From: Desulfovibrio sp.
Lineage (GTDB): Bacteria > Desulfobacterota > Desulfovibrionia > Desulfovibrionales > Desulfovibrionaceae
DNA: 64,000 nt
Direction of reading: 5' to 3'
Assembly: GCF_019422935.1 (NCBI RefSeq)
Contig: NZ_JAHZCJ010000001.1
Span: 1 to 64,000 of the forward strand
Shown here: one piece after another, positions 8,837 through 16,973 of the stretch
Layout of the letters: every line of letters starts with the position of its first letter
Numbering within the stretch: position 1 is the first letter of the stretch
Translations under genes and position numbers: made by a program
Notes under the pieces: model-generated
Seen by the model: the letters and a program-made list of their open reading frames with translations, nothing else
What the model was told of the DNA's origin: nothing
Database searches by the model: none

Positions 8837-8851
8837 CTACTTCATTTTTTG

Positions 8852-9016
8852 TTATGGCTTCTTTGCCTCTGGCAGGGCAAGTATGTTTTCGGTTTCAATT
8901 GTGCTGTCCTTTCCGGGCTGTTTGCGAGCGTCAAACTCTTCAGCCGCAAACGCCGCAGCAAATACACCTGCTATTCCGGTCACCATACCGCCAATAAATA
9001 CCCAAGTCTTGCTCAT
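8852..9016 (-). CDS. Small single-pass membrane or secreted protein (54 aa)
   Basis: ATG at 9016 with AAGGGGAG 8 bases upstream; TAA at 8852. The N-terminal 25 residues (MSKTWVFIGG, then a Val/Ala/Gly/Phe-rich stretch) form one hydrophobic segment ending FAAAFAAEEF, followed by a charged tail. This could be an uncleaved anchor or a signal peptide. It is the third of three tiny ORFs after the VWA gene. Family not recognised. The strong ribosome site and coherent hydropathy support a real gene. Confidence 0.6.
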   Translation of the reverse strand: MSKTWVFIGGMVTGIAGVFAAAFAAEEFDARKQPGKDSTIETENILALPEAKKP

Positions 9017-9092
9017 ATTCTTGCTCCCCTTGTTATTGCGAAATGATAGAAGGTGGGGGAATTCCCGCCTTCTGCATGCCAGCCTTATAGGG

Positions 9093-9164
9093 CTAGTCGT
9101 CCCAGTTATCCTTGATGACCTGCAATACGGCGATGGCTACTGGTATCCAAGCCAGTGGGTTCAT
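9093..9164 (-). CDS. Micro-protein, hydrophobic (23 aa)
   Basis: ATG at 9164 preceded by an AAGGAGG ribosome site at ideal spacing; TAG at 9093. The peptide is a short helix-forming hydrophobic run (NPLAWIPVAIAVLQVI) followed by the charged end KDNWDD, suited to membrane insertion. Lies between the VWA gene and the 54-aa gene. Function unknown; small toxin-like or membrane-modulating peptides have this look, but nothing else supports that. Confidence 0.5.
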   Translation of the reverse strand: MNPLAWIPVAIAVLQVIKDNWDD

Positions 9165-9180
9165 ATGTCCTCCTTCATTT

Positions 9181-9273
9181 TTAGCAGCGCGGGATGCGCC
9201 GCTTTTTGTTGAGAGTAAAGAAACGGAATATTCCCGCTCGGTACCAAGGGTTGAAATCAAGGGGGACCATCAT
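9181..9273 (-). CDS. Micro-ORF overlapping the VWA stop (30 aa)
   Basis: Its ATG overlaps the VWA gene stop as ATGA (9270-9273), the classic arrangement for translational coupling. It reads MMVPLDFNPWYR followed by an aromatic and basic tail ending KKRRIPRC. Without a separate ribosome site, expression would depend on VWA translation. May be chance; listed because two more micro-ORFs with strong ribosome sites follow. Confidence 0.3.
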   Translation of the reverse strand: MMVPLDFNPWYRAGIFRFFTLNKKRRIPRC

Positions 9274-10901
9274 GCCGCACCACCATTGAGCAAGGCGACC
9301 TGAAGCATGGCAAACATGGCAGGCACCAGATCAGGCAAGTCGTTGACCATCTTGCTGGTATGCGGCAGCAGGCGTGTTATGTGCTCATCCCGTATGCCTA
9401 GGCCATAAACTTCAAAGCCGAGTTTTTGGGCCACCCCGATGGCATTGTTTGCGGCCAGCGTGTTGTCCGGCATGCCGTCAGTGATAACCAAGATCATCTT
9501 GCGTTGTTCTTTGAGGGGCAGCATGGTTTGCAAAACCCACCACAAGGCCCCAGCCAAGGGTGTGCCGCCAGAAGCCCGAATGTCGAACAAGTCTGGCACT
9601 AACTGCCCATGCCTCATGATGGGGAATACAGAGTTTGTGACCGTCGTAGCAGGGAAAGCCGTAACCGCTGGATTCACGCCACGGATATGGCTTAGCGCTG
9701 TTGCCACGGCATAGCAGGCCCGATTGGCAAGATTAATCGGTGCGCCAGCCATGCTGCCGCTTACGTCCAGCAGGACATGGACAGCCGTATTGAGGCCCAG
9801 TTGCACAGACTTTTTTTGGAAAATATGAGCATTGCCAACCTGCAGACGATAAAGCGAATTAGCGTGCAGAATCCCTCTGCGCCCGATGCTGCAACGTCTT
9901 TGCGTTTGCGCCTGCAGAAAGCCCTGAAGGCGTATACGCAGCGCAATGCTGGCCTGTAACGCTTGCAGTTTCTGATTAGCTGGCAAGGGTGTTGCTGGTC
10001 GTGTGCCTTCTACCGCGACGTTAAGAGCGTCACCGGCAGCCTCGATACTATTATTGGTAAGTTCAATCGCCAAGATTTCGCCGAGTTGCTGGGGTAGATC
10101 CTGCGCCTCCGCATGAAAAAGAGCTTTGAGCGGTAAATCACTCAAAGCACTCGACGGTTGAACAGGCCAAGATTGTTGGTCTATTTGTGAAGTAGAATCA
10201 TTGGCCTCCCTTGTCGACTGTGGCATGTCGCCTTGATCGTTTTTGTCCGTATACTTGTTGGTTGCCATTGGCTGAGGCGGTTCCCACTGCCGGATGCACA
10301 GGGCGATCTGTTTCGCGTATTCAACTGCTGCCGTCGTATCCGGGCAATGGATGTAGACCTTGACCAATATGGCATCCAGGGCCTCTTTCAATCCGGGGAA
10401 GTGATGCTCCATGATGCTCGCCGCGTTTTGGCGTGCCGGGGTCACCTCATCCACATCCCAGACCCGCACCGTCAACAGCACATAGTCCAAAACAGCAAGG
10501 GCCGGGGAATCGTCCCCGGCCCTTGGCTGTGCTTGCTCTACAAAGAATCGTCTTATCAGCCAGTTCAAGTTTCTTCGGCAGCCAGGGAAAATGCCTGACA
10601 GCATTTTTTCAACACGCCAATCCTCAAGGCAATTGAACAAGTTGAAGGTCACAGGGTCAAGGTTGGCGGCTTGCAGCACGCTAAAATTCGTATGCCGTAT
10701 ATGGGCAGCCTCATGGTCTGTGAACCCTTTGGCCAGCGCCAATAATTCCGGCTCACAATCCATGGGCAACGATGGCAAGTGGATAACCTTACCGTTGGTG
10801 CAGGCTTCCTTGCCGCCAATACGCACCTGCACCCCATAGCGGTCGCCAAGGATGGACGCCAGCAGGGGCAGACAGTTGAGAACATCTTTTGTTCGAATCA
10901 T
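9270..10901 (-). CDS. CobT-like VWA-domain protein with N-terminal HExxH (543 aa)
   Basis: Start taken at ATG 10901; the frame is open 4 codons further. The N-terminal part has DHEAAHIRHT (HExxH, about residue 66), often seen in the chelatase-like VWA proteins of mobile elements. The middle is low-complexity and polar. The C-terminal VWA domain has a full MIDAS: DVSGSMAG (about 380), GGTP and VITDG. With the CobS-like ATPase (12375-13709) and the DUF3150 protein (11328-12365) it forms a MoxR/VWA-type pair plus partner, a set I recall from the recombination region of SXT/R391-type ICEs. Such pairs act like cobaltochelatase subunits to remodel a target; the target here is unknown. Three micro-ORFs follow. 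Confidence 0.8.
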   Translation of the reverse strand: MIRTKDVLNCLPLLASILGDRYGVQVRIGGKEACTNGKVIHLPSLPMDCEPELLALAKGFTDHEAAHIRHTNFSVLQAANLDPVTFNLFNCLEDWRVEKMLSGIFPGCRRNLNWLIRRFFVEQAQPRAGDDSPALAVLDYVLLTVRVWDVDEVTPARQNAASIMEHHFPGLKEALDAILVKVYIHCPDTTAAVEYAKQIALCIRQWEPPQPMATNKYTDKNDQGDMPQSTREANDSTSQIDQQSWPVQPSSALSDLPLKALFHAEAQDLPQQLGEILAIELTNNSIEAAGDALNVAVEGTRPATPLPANQKLQALQASIALRIRLQGFLQAQTQRRCSIGRRGILHANSLYRLQVGNAHIFQKKSVQLGLNTAVHVLLDVSGSMAGAPINLANRACYAVATALSHIRGVNPAVTAFPATTVTNSVFPIMRHGQLVPDLFDIRASGGTPLAGALWWVLQTMLPLKEQRKMILVITDGMPDNTLAANNAIGVAQKLGFEVYGLGIRDEHITRLLPHTSKMVNDLPDLVPAMFAMLQVALLNGGAA

Positions 10902-10919
10902 GGTACCCCACAATAAGAA

Positions 10920-10941
10920 AGCCCGACATTTCTGCCGGGCT
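10920..10941 (-). terminator. Terminator-like hairpin upstream of the VWA gene
   Basis: Read leftward: AGCCCG, a 10-base loop, CGGGCT, then TTTCTTATT, ending about 18 bases before the VWA start at 10901. It separates the VWA gene from the ribbon-helix-helix gene to its right. Confidence 0.6.
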
Positions 10942-11031
10942 ACTGTTTGGGTTTGTTAGGCAACGCTACAAAGCATGGCGGATCGTTTGCCAGCGTAGTG
11001 TGTCGCCCTGCGGGCGGGAGGTAAGCTGGAT

Positions 11032-11268
11032 TCATTTTGCCAACTTTTTATAAAGCGTGTCGTGTTCAAGCATGCTTTTATCAAGAGCCTCAAGTACGCT
11101 CTTCTGTGCAATATTTTCCTTGCGATTTTCAATGAATGCACGTGCAGCATCTTCCAGTACTGCCCTAATTGGACGGCCTTCCTGTCGAGCGATTGTTTTG
11201 AGGCATTCATAGAGGTCCGCATCCATCTGGCTGGCGAACCTTGTCCGTCTGGTGGATACTTGTTGCAT
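11032..11268 (-). CDS. Ribbon-helix-helix DNA-binding protein (78 aa)
   Basis: The N-terminal TRRTRFASQMDADLYECLK, a short strand followed by a helix and RPIRAVLEDAARAFIE, fits the RHH (CopG/Arc) fold. The charged C-terminal tail could bind a partner, as antitoxins do, but no toxin gene is adjacent: the DUF3150 stop lies 59 bases upstream and the next gene is the VWA protein. It may be an autoregulator of this gene block or an orphan antitoxin. Confidence 0.6.
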   Translation of the reverse strand: MQQVSTRRTRFASQMDADLYECLKTIARQEGRPIRAVLEDAARAFIENRKENIAQKSVLEALDKSMLEHDTLYKKLAK

Positions 11269-11327
11269 GGGGCTCCCTTTCCTTGAGGCTAGCCATAGCG
11301 TTAGCCTTATTCAATGAATTTTTGATA

Positions 11328-12365
11328 TTACCACAGACCCAGGCTGGGTATGGCAGGATGCGGCAAAGCACTATCTGCCACGGAAATATCAGGCAAAATG
11401 GGCTCATCGTCCATACCCCCATCCACGGTGCCATCCATCTGTCCAGCAAGGCCGCCCGACTCGTGGATAACGTCCGGACCAGCCAACAGGGCATCCAGCA
11501 CAAAGGCCGGGCCATAGCCCTCAATAACTTTTTGGGCGTGGCCCACTAGAGCCGTACTGTCCTTGAGTAGGCATACCAGCCCTTGCAACAGCAGCAGATC
11601 TGTGCCGGTGATGTTGCCCTTCTTGGGCATGCGCAGCAGTGCAGCCTGCACGATGTCAGCCACCGGGGCCACATGCGGCTCTACAAATGACAAGCCCGTG
11701 AGCTTGGTATGCAGGGTGCGCAACGGTGAGAGCGCCTTGTGGGTCACCTCCGTCTTGCCATGGTAAACCCTGCGCCATATATCGTCAGCCGACTTGGCCA
11801 CCTCATCAAATAGGGTGCCGCCGAGGCCCTGCACCTCTTCCGCCAGACCGGCTTCCAACACAGCGGTGTTGTCCGGGTGCTGCTCCAGCGGGGCCACCTT
11901 GTACAACTGCCAGCAAAAATCCATGCGGGCGCGCACATAATCAGGCCCCACAAGGGAGTTGCGGATAATTTCGCCCCACTGATGGTGCTTCTCAATCCAT
12001 GCCTGCACATTTTGATCATAGTCAGCCAGAAACGCTTCCTTTTCTTTCTGGAATTCGGTGCGGATGTTAAGCAGTTCCTGCACGATTTCGCCGGCTTTTT
12101 CTTCGGGGATAGCCCAGCCAGACATGAACCGTACCCCGTGCCGGTCAAGGTAGTTGAAGGCGCGTGCCTTGAGCGTGCCGAACACCTTGAGGTTTTCCGG
12201 GTCGGCAATGCGCTTTGAGCCCAGAGAAGCCAGATCTTCAGGGGGTAGCTCCGCACCACCTAGGTCTTCCTGACTCATTTTGCGACGGGCAGACCACAAG
12301 CTGACGTTAAGGTTGAGAGCTAACAAATTGTCCAAAATGCGGATGTCTGAAACAAGTTTTGTCAT
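11328..12365 (-). CDS. DUF3150-family protein (345 aa)
   Basis: I recognise the family from the N-terminal LNLNVSLWSARRKM, then LGGAELPPEDLASLGSKR and LKARAFNYLDRHGVRFMSGW segments. The family has no known activity. It is found almost only in ICEs and large phages or plasmids beside a CobS-like AAA+ ATPase and a CobT-like VWA protein, as here. It starts 9 bases after the AAA+ stop, so the two are co-transcribed. The protein is mostly helical, without membrane segments. It probably completes the chelatase-like complex. Confidence 0.75.
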   Translation of the reverse strand: MTKLVSDIRILDNLLALNLNVSLWSARRKMSQEDLGGAELPPEDLASLGSKRIADPENLKVFGTLKARAFNYLDRHGVRFMSGWAIPEEKAGEIVQELLNIRTEFQKEKEAFLADYDQNVQAWIEKHHQWGEIIRNSLVGPDYVRARMDFCWQLYKVAPLEQHPDNTAVLEAGLAEEVQGLGGTLFDEVAKSADDIWRRVYHGKTEVTHKALSPLRTLHTKLTGLSFVEPHVAPVADIVQAALLRMPKKGNITGTDLLLLQGLVCLLKDSTALVGHAQKVIEGYGPAFVLDALLAGPDVIHESGGLAGQMDGTVDGGMDDEPILPDISVADSALPHPAIPSLGLW

Positions 12366-12374
12366 GGTTTTCTC

Positions 12375-13709
12375 CTAGAAAGAGCTTTTTGCAGGATTGA
12401 GAGTGTAGCCTTGCGTGATCTTTTTTGTCGCGCGAGCTTCAAGTTCCAGCACGGAATTGTTGCCAGCACAATTTTCAGCGGAGATGAAGTGTTGTTGCCC
12501 GACAGTGTCCGGTTTGCCCCACTCCAGCGTGAGCCCAACAGGGCTGGCTTCGCCGATCCAGTATTTGCCGTCCTGTTTTTTGCCAGAAAGGTTGTGGACT
12601 ACCTGAAGATGAACGCGGGGCTTGGCCACCGTGGGTGTGTGATGCAGATGGCAGCGCATGAAGAGTAGGGCTTGCTCACCTTGCAGGACTTCTGTTTCTG
12701 CCGTTAAGGTTTGGGGGGACTCAACTTCCACCTGTTGAGGGAACATGCGCTGAGCCAGTTCGTGCAGCATGGCGCGGGTTTCACGGCTGGCTCGGAAGCC
12801 CAGAGCCCGGTCGAGGGCGTAGGTGACAGGCTGTACGCCCTGATGAGCTAGCGGCTGAAAGCGAACGGTCAGACCACCCCATCGCAGCAAACTGCGAGTG
12901 GAGAATGTAACTTCAATGGCGTTAGTCAGATTGCTGGTGGAAGCCTCGCCCATGAACAGCTTGCGAACCTCATTGGCGTAGTCCACCATGGTGGCGCACA
13001 ACGATTCGGGCAGCGATGGGAAGCGCCGTGCGAGCAGGCGTTTTTCCACATCGGTAGAGGGGTAGCCAACTTCGCAGATTGTGAAGCGGTCCAGCCATGC
13101 AAGGTTCTGCCGTTGGGTGCCCTGGTAGAGGCCGGTGTCATCGCCACCGCCATTGGTATTGGCCGTGGCAACCAGACGGAACATGGGATGTGGCACAATC
13201 AGTTCGCCGCCATTTTCCCCTATGCACAGGGGGGAGCCGTCAAGTACGCTGTTCAGGCCTGCTGCTATCTCTGGCGAGGTCAGGTCGATTTCGTTCAACA
13301 AAATTATCGCCCCGTAGCGCATGGCAAGCGCAAGTGGGCCGTATTCAAAGGTCATGCTGCCATTTTTTACTGTCAGGTGACCAACCAGGTCGGCAAACTC
13401 CAGCCGCCCGTGCCCAGTAACCTCAAAAACTGGATAGTTTAGGCGGGCTGCCAGCTGCTTGATGCATGTCGTTTTACCACAGCCTGTGGGGCCGAAGACG
13501 TACAGTGGTTCCTGGGGGTTGAGAAACCAAACCACAACATCGCGGCTGGACTCATGGAAAATATAGTCGTGGTCAATAGCCGGGGTGTAGGCCGAAGGAA
13601 CGGCGTAGCCCCTGACCGTGGTGCCGGAGGACTTGCCGCTGAAGACTTGTCCTGCATTGAGGTCGGCGAGTTGCAGGTTACTAAGTTCTTCGATCAAATT
13701 TGTGTTCAT
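12375..13709 (-). CDS. CobS/MoxR-like AAA+ ATPase (444 aa)
   Basis: Walker A FGPTGCGKTT (about residue 75), then EVTGHGRLEFADLVGHL, Walker B IILLNEID (about 135), VATANTNGGGD sensor 1 region and a DRFTICEVGYPS segment are all typical of CobS-type MoxR ATPases. Start ATG at 13709 with AAGGAG about 10 bases upstream; a terminator-like hairpin lies just before that. It is the motor partner of the VWA protein at 9270-10901. The C-terminal 130 residues are less conserved and may bind the DUF3150 partner. Confidence 0.8.
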   Translation of the reverse strand: MNTNLIEELSNLQLADLNAGQVFSGKSSGTTVRGYAVPSAYTPAIDHDYIFHESSRDVVVWFLNPQEPLYVFGPTGCGKTTCIKQLAARLNYPVFEVTGHGRLEFADLVGHLTVKNGSMTFEYGPLALAMRYGAIILLNEIDLTSPEIAAGLNSVLDGSPLCIGENGGELIVPHPMFRLVATANTNGGGDDTGLYQGTQRQNLAWLDRFTICEVGYPSTDVEKRLLARRFPSLPESLCATMVDYANEVRKLFMGEASTSNLTNAIEVTFSTRSLLRWGGLTVRFQPLAHQGVQPVTYALDRALGFRASRETRAMLHELAQRMFPQQVEVESPQTLTAETEVLQGEQALLFMRCHLHHTPTVAKPRVHLQVVHNLSGKKQDGKYWIGEASPVGLTLEWGKPDTVGQQHFISAENCAGNNSVLELEARATKKITQGYTLNPAKSSF

Positions 13710-13736
13710 AATTGCTGCTCCTTAGATGCAGAAAAA

Positions 13737-13767
13737 GCCCGGCTCCTTTTAAGGGAACCGGGCTCTT
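13737..13767 (-). terminator. Terminator-like hairpin upstream of the CobS-like gene
   Basis: Read leftward: AGCCCGGTTCCC, a short AAAA-type loop and GGAGCCGGGCT, followed by TTTTT. It ends about 28 bases before the AAA+ start. A true terminator for whatever is transcribed from the right, or a leader attenuator. Confidence 0.65.
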
Positions 13768-13808
13768 CGAAATATGGTATCAGTCTAGCTAGGATAGTTT
13801 TTTGTGAA

Positions 13809-14003
13809 CTATACGGAATTGTCCGACTGGAGAACTTCTGCGGCCTGAGGCAGCGAGACGGCCTCCGTATGACCATCAGGGTAACGCAGGGTGCCCTTGT
13901 TCATTCAGGTAGTTCAACGGAATGCCTTTTTTAAGCTCAAATTCAAGAATAACAGGCTGATTTTCAATGGCAGTGCAACCAGCTCTTCAAGGCTAAGTGG
14001 CAT
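13809..14003 (-). pseudogene. Small decayed gene with two apparent frameshifts (about 65 codons)
   Basis: From ATG 14003 the frame begins MPLSLEELVA. A one-base shift continues as TAIENQPVILEFELKKGIP, and a second shift gives GTLRYPDGHTEAVSLPQAAE to a TAG at 13809. The three pieces join into one plausible coding sequence across three frames. It may be a decayed gene or a sequencing-error-affected real one. Family not recognised. Confidence 0.35.
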
Positions 14004-14062
14004 AATGTCTCCGTTGCACTGCTGACAATTGCCTATCAGGAAGCAGTGTTCTCCTTATGGTA

Positions 14063-14362
14063 CTATTCTTCAGAGGGCATACGTCGTAAGGCTTGTCGAT
14101 ATGCCTCTAGGCGTTCACGCTTGCCAATGGAGATGACCGTTACAAAGAGAATGTCATCATTGACCTTGTACACAAGACGATACCCAATGGAGCGCAATTT
14201 GATCTTGTAGCAATCACGCATGCCAGACAGGGCAGATGAAGGAACTTTCGGCTGCTGTAACCGTTCTGCCAGTTTCTTTTTAAACTGCTCTCTGATGCAG
14301 GCATCCAGCTTTTTCCATTCTTTCAGTGCCAGCTCATGAAACTGCAGACTATAGCTCATCAA
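14063..14362 (-). CDS. relE: RelE-family toxin (99 aa)
   Basis: Typical RelE layout: FHELALKEWKKL at the N-terminus, ALSGMRDCYKIKLRSIGYRLVYKV in the middle with the basic residues used for mRNA cleavage, then a C-terminal TVISIGKRERLEAY. Start overlaps the end of the antitoxin gene by 14 bases, the common type II arrangement. RelE toxins cut mRNA in the ribosomal A site. The pair sits between the exonuclease side and the chelatase side of the mobile-element module and may stabilise the island. Confidence 0.88.
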   Translation of the reverse strand: MMSYSLQFHELALKEWKKLDACIREQFKKKLAERLQQPKVPSSALSGMRDCYKIKLRSIGYRLVYKVNDDILFVTVISIGKRERLEAYRQALRRMPSEE

Positions 14363-14594
14363 GCGTTACCTTGACAAAAGGGCCATTTTCGCGCTTTTCA
14401 ACAATCTTTCTGTCTTCAAGATCTTCGAGAATTCCGAGGATTTCTTCGTAATGCTTTGCGGACAATAGGTATGCCTCTGGCTTATTATGGTTCAAAACTG
14501 CCACCGGCGCATCCTTGGCAGTTGCCAGGACATTCGCAAAATTCCGTTTGAGTTCCGTGACGCTAACGGTAATATTGGAGTGTATGGAATCCAT
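14349..14594 (-). CDS. relB: RelB/Phd-type antitoxin (81 aa)
   Basis: Start chosen at ATG 14594, with GGAGG 6 bases upstream; a TTG lies 4 codons further out. The N-terminal VSVTELKRNFANVLATAKDAPVAVLNH is a Phd/YefM-like DNA-binding domain; the acidic C-terminal helix (ILEDLEDRKIVEKRE) would wrap the toxin. Upstream of and overlapping relE. The pair is probably autorepressed through this protein. Confidence 0.85.
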   Translation of the reverse strand: MDSIHSNITVSVTELKRNFANVLATAKDAPVAVLNHNKPEAYLLSAKHYEEILGILEDLEDRKIVEKRENGPFVKVTLDEL

Positions 14595-14661
14595 GAAATC
14601 CTCCAAGTTGGATAAATTCGATATCTTTTATGACATCAAATTTAACATCAGTCAATGAACC

Positions 14662-15024
14662 TCAATCCGCTGCAATTTCCCGGGTAATTCGCACCAGCTG
14701 CGGATTGCACCGATAACTACCGCGAGTTTCAATGTCGTCATAATCTTCGCCAAGACGGATGAACAGGAAGTCTTCGCTGGGCAAGCTGTCCATTAGTTTT
14801 GCTACAAAAGCCATTTCAGCAAATTCCTCGTACCACTTTTCCCCCTTCCACAGAAAGACAACAGCCCCGGTGCTTTCATCGATTTTGCTGGGTTCGCCAC
14901 CGATGAGCATTTTGATTGCTGCAAAGTTGTCGGGATTGTTCTTTTCTGCCTCTGCAAGAGCTGTTTTTAACTGATCCATGCCATTTTTTGTCAGGCACAG
15001 GGCCACGTCAGAATAATATCCCAT
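14662..15024 (-). CDS. Conserved mobile-element hypothetical protein (120 aa)
   Basis: Begins MGYYSDVALCLTKNG, an N-terminus I recognise from hypothetical proteins in phages and ICEs. The rest is acidic and soluble, with FLWKGEKWYEEFAEMAFVAK and a late FIRLGEDYDDIETRG. No catalytic motif is visible. It starts 16 bases after the exonuclease stop and is likely in the same transcript. Function unknown. Confidence 0.65.
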   Translation of the reverse strand: MGYYSDVALCLTKNGMDQLKTALAEAEKNNPDNFAAIKMLIGGEPSKIDESTGAVVFLWKGEKWYEEFAEMAFVAKLMDSLPSEDFLFIRLGEDYDDIETRGSYRCNPQLVRITREIAAD

Positions 15025-15040
15025 GTAGATCTCCCGAAGG

Positions 15041-16204
15041 TCAGTTTATGGGCGAAATGCTCAATTTTTCGAAAGGTGAGCCCGTACGCTCACAGCGGGC
15101 CAGCAAGGTGTCCACGTCGATGTCGCCCAGATGCTCCGCATGAAAAATTTCGGTCAACTCCTCCCGCAGAGCATCCCTGTCCAACGTGGTTCGGCCTGCT
15201 GTCACTGACATACGGAATCGGTAATTTCCCGTGTCTACCCAATCCCGTGTGCCAGCCTGGCGGTGAACAAGCTTGAGCACAGTTTCCATCTCTTTTATTT
15301 CGCTATCTAAAGCGGTGCGCTGCTCCTTGAGTGCCGCCAGCTTTTCAAGAGCTGGTTCCCATTGGGGCATTTGCACGCCCTGCGGGAATTTGGGGCAGTC
15401 ACCGTTGTGTTCGCAGTACGAGCACAACGGGTAAAAGCCGTGAGCGCAATCAACCTGTGCCAGGGTTATGTGGCCGGCGCGGAAATCTGCGAGTTCGCCC
15501 CAAAGTTGTGCCGCATGGTCAAGGGCAGTATCCAGCATGGCCTGATTGAAGCCATAGGGGCCGAACGCTTTAACCTCTTTCATGGAAAGGCACAGCAACC
15601 ATGCTTCTATGCTTGTCTTGGCAGCAGTTGAAGGCATCTCAAGACCAAGCTGGGCACGGCAAAGTTGAGGGAAGGTCATCTTCTCATGCAGAAGCGTACC
15701 GTCCTCAGCACGGAGGCTGAAGACGGGCTTGTTCCATGCTTTTACCAAAAGGCCGATTTGCCCGTGCAGTTGCAGCAGATGGGAATCGTGTGGGGTGCCG
15801 GGAAGCTTGTCGGTGCTTTTTACTTCCAGAATTCGTATGGCATTGACGGGCGCACCCCAGACCAACACAAAATCAAGATGAGCCTTGATAGGCACGCCTT
15901 GATGCTGCCAGTTGATCTCAAGTTGGGGCAGTACATGGAGGCCAAGTGATACCAGAGCTTGCCCAACCCCAGCTTCGAACCAGTGCCCGCGCTGCAGCGT
16001 AAGCAGACGCTCCAGGCTGTTTGTGGTGGGCAGCACTTTTCTGGCCAGTGCAGCCCGTGGGCATTCCCAGTGCTGGCCGATGTCGCTCATTCCCACATAG
16101 CAGGAGCGGTCACCCAGATGGGCAAGTGTGTCTTTGTGGGCAACGGCTTGCAGACCCTGTCTGATCAACGCCCGTAATCCTTCTGTGCGGTCTTTCTGTT
16201 CCAT
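15041..16204 (-). CDS. PD-(D/E)XK exonuclease with Fe-S cluster cysteines (387 aa)
   Basis: RecB/Cas4-like nuclease. GHWFEAGVGQAL (about residue 73), AHLDFVLVW (about 110) and ILEVKST (about 124) give the nuclease core, with HLLQLHGQIGLL as the following helix motif. One Cys near residue 48 (WECPRAAL) and a C-terminal CSYCEHNGDC group give the four-Cys pattern of the Cas4/AddB 4Fe-4S cluster. Start ATG 16204 with GGAG upstream. Encoded next to an ERF annealing protein: together they form a phage-type exonuclease-plus-annealase recombination pair. The C-terminal 110 residues form a charged helical extension. Confidence 0.75.
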   Translation of the reverse strand: MEQKDRTEGLRALIRQGLQAVAHKDTLAHLGDRSCYVGMSDIGQHWECPRAALARKVLPTTNSLERLLTLQRGHWFEAGVGQALVSLGLHVLPQLEINWQHQGVPIKAHLDFVLVWGAPVNAIRILEVKSTDKLPGTPHDSHLLQLHGQIGLLVKAWNKPVFSLRAEDGTLLHEKMTFPQLCRAQLGLEMPSTAAKTSIEAWLLCLSMKEVKAFGPYGFNQAMLDTALDHAAQLWGELADFRAGHITLAQVDCAHGFYPLCSYCEHNGDCPKFPQGVQMPQWEPALEKLAALKEQRTALDSEIKEMETVLKLVHRQAGTRDWVDTGNYRFRMSVTAGRTTLDRDALREELTEIFHAEHLGDIDVDTLLARCERTGSPFEKLSISPIN

Positions 16205-16221
16205 GGGTTATCTCCATAAAA

Positions 16222-16247
16222 GCGAAAGGGCCGCCATCAGGCAGCCC
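16222..16247 (-). terminator. Terminator-like hairpin between ERF and exonuclease genes
   Basis: Read leftward: AGGGCTGCC, loop, GGCGGCCCT, then TTTCGCTTTT, ending about 18 bases before the exonuclease start. One mismatch in the stem. Confidence 0.55.
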
Positions 16248-16271
16248 TCTCACTCGACATTTTTATTTTTG

Positions 16272-16973
16272 CTATGCAGCGTCAACATACTTCCACCACA
16301 ATTTTCTCTGCGGGTTCCAGCGGAAGCCTGAGCCCGTCAGTAATTCCTCTTTGGCCTGCGTGTTGCCGGTGGCAATGATGCAAGGACGTCCGTCCTGGGC
16401 TGTAACTTGCTGGTAGGTGACGCCTTCCAGCGGCGGGAGATTTTCAAGGCTTGCTGGCGGTCGATTTGAGGGGCCTGAAATATTATTTGTGGTAGATGGG
16501 TTGCGTTGTCGTTCTTTTTGTGATTCGGGGGCGTTTACGGGCAGTTTTGGACGTGTGGGCGATTTTTTGCCGTTTTTTGCACCTTCACCATCGTCATCTT
16601 CAGTTACCATGCCCAACATGGCGGTTAGAGCATAACGACGGGCGTATGTCATTGCCGACCCCATCCCTTGCGGATCTGCCTTCGGCATAGGAACAACAGC
16701 AAGGGAGCTTTGCCACTGGCCAGACTCAGTATGCGTCAGCTTGGTAACCAGCCCTAATGAGTTGGTCTGCTCCACTGGCACAGGGTACTGGCACATCCAG
16801 ATGCCGTTTTCGATAAGCGCATCACGACAGGCGTCCATGACACTGTTGAGGCTGGCGTACCAGCTTTTGGTGAAGGGATTTTCTGCGTCCTTAACGATGG
16901 GTTGCATGGTTCGCTGAACAATGAGTAGGGCCTTAGCCAAATCGGTAATGTTTTCTGATTGGTATTCGTGCAT
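16272..16973 (-). CDS. ERF-family single-strand annealing protein (233 aa)
   Basis: Start chosen at ATG 16973 (MHEYQSEN); the frame is open to 17045, but that extension is covered by a hairpin and is not ERF-like. The core reads LAKALLIVQRTMQPIVKD, then YASLNSVMDACRDALIENG, then MGSAMTYARRYALTAMLGM with the typical Tyr-Ala-Arg-Arg-Tyr motif, and a low-complexity linker. The last 50 residues look like a small separate domain (GFRWNPQRKLWWKY) of the type found at the C-terminus of many phage annealases. It anneals single strands during recombination of the mobile element, with the exonuclease downstream. Confidence 0.82.
   Translation of the reverse strand: MHEYQSENITDLAKALLIVQRTMQPIVKDAENPFTKSWYASLNSVMDACRDALIENGIWMCQYPVPVEQTNSLGLVTKLTHTESGQWQSSLAVVPMPKADPQGMGSAMTYARRYALTAMLGMVTEDDDGEGAKNGKKSPTRPKLPVNAPESQKERQRNPSTTNNISGPSNRPPASLENLPPLEGVTYQQVTAQDGRPCIIATGNTQAKEELLTGSGFRWNPQRKLWWKYVDAA

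Larger units (their letters stand above)
8496..8851. other. Gene-free stretch with a strong inverted repeat and half of a distant direct repeat
   Basis: No convincing gene in either strand. It holds one copy of a 22-bp sequence (8657-8678) repeated at 23237-23258, and a 12-bp perfect inverted repeat at 8799-8836 just after the stop of the leftward 54-aa micro-gene. Confidence 0.6.

Noticed and set aside
10496..10525. 12-bp perfect inverted repeat with 6-base loop
   Set aside because: Lies inside the VWA coding sequence in a conserved-looking frame; likely a coding coincidence, not a regulatory element.
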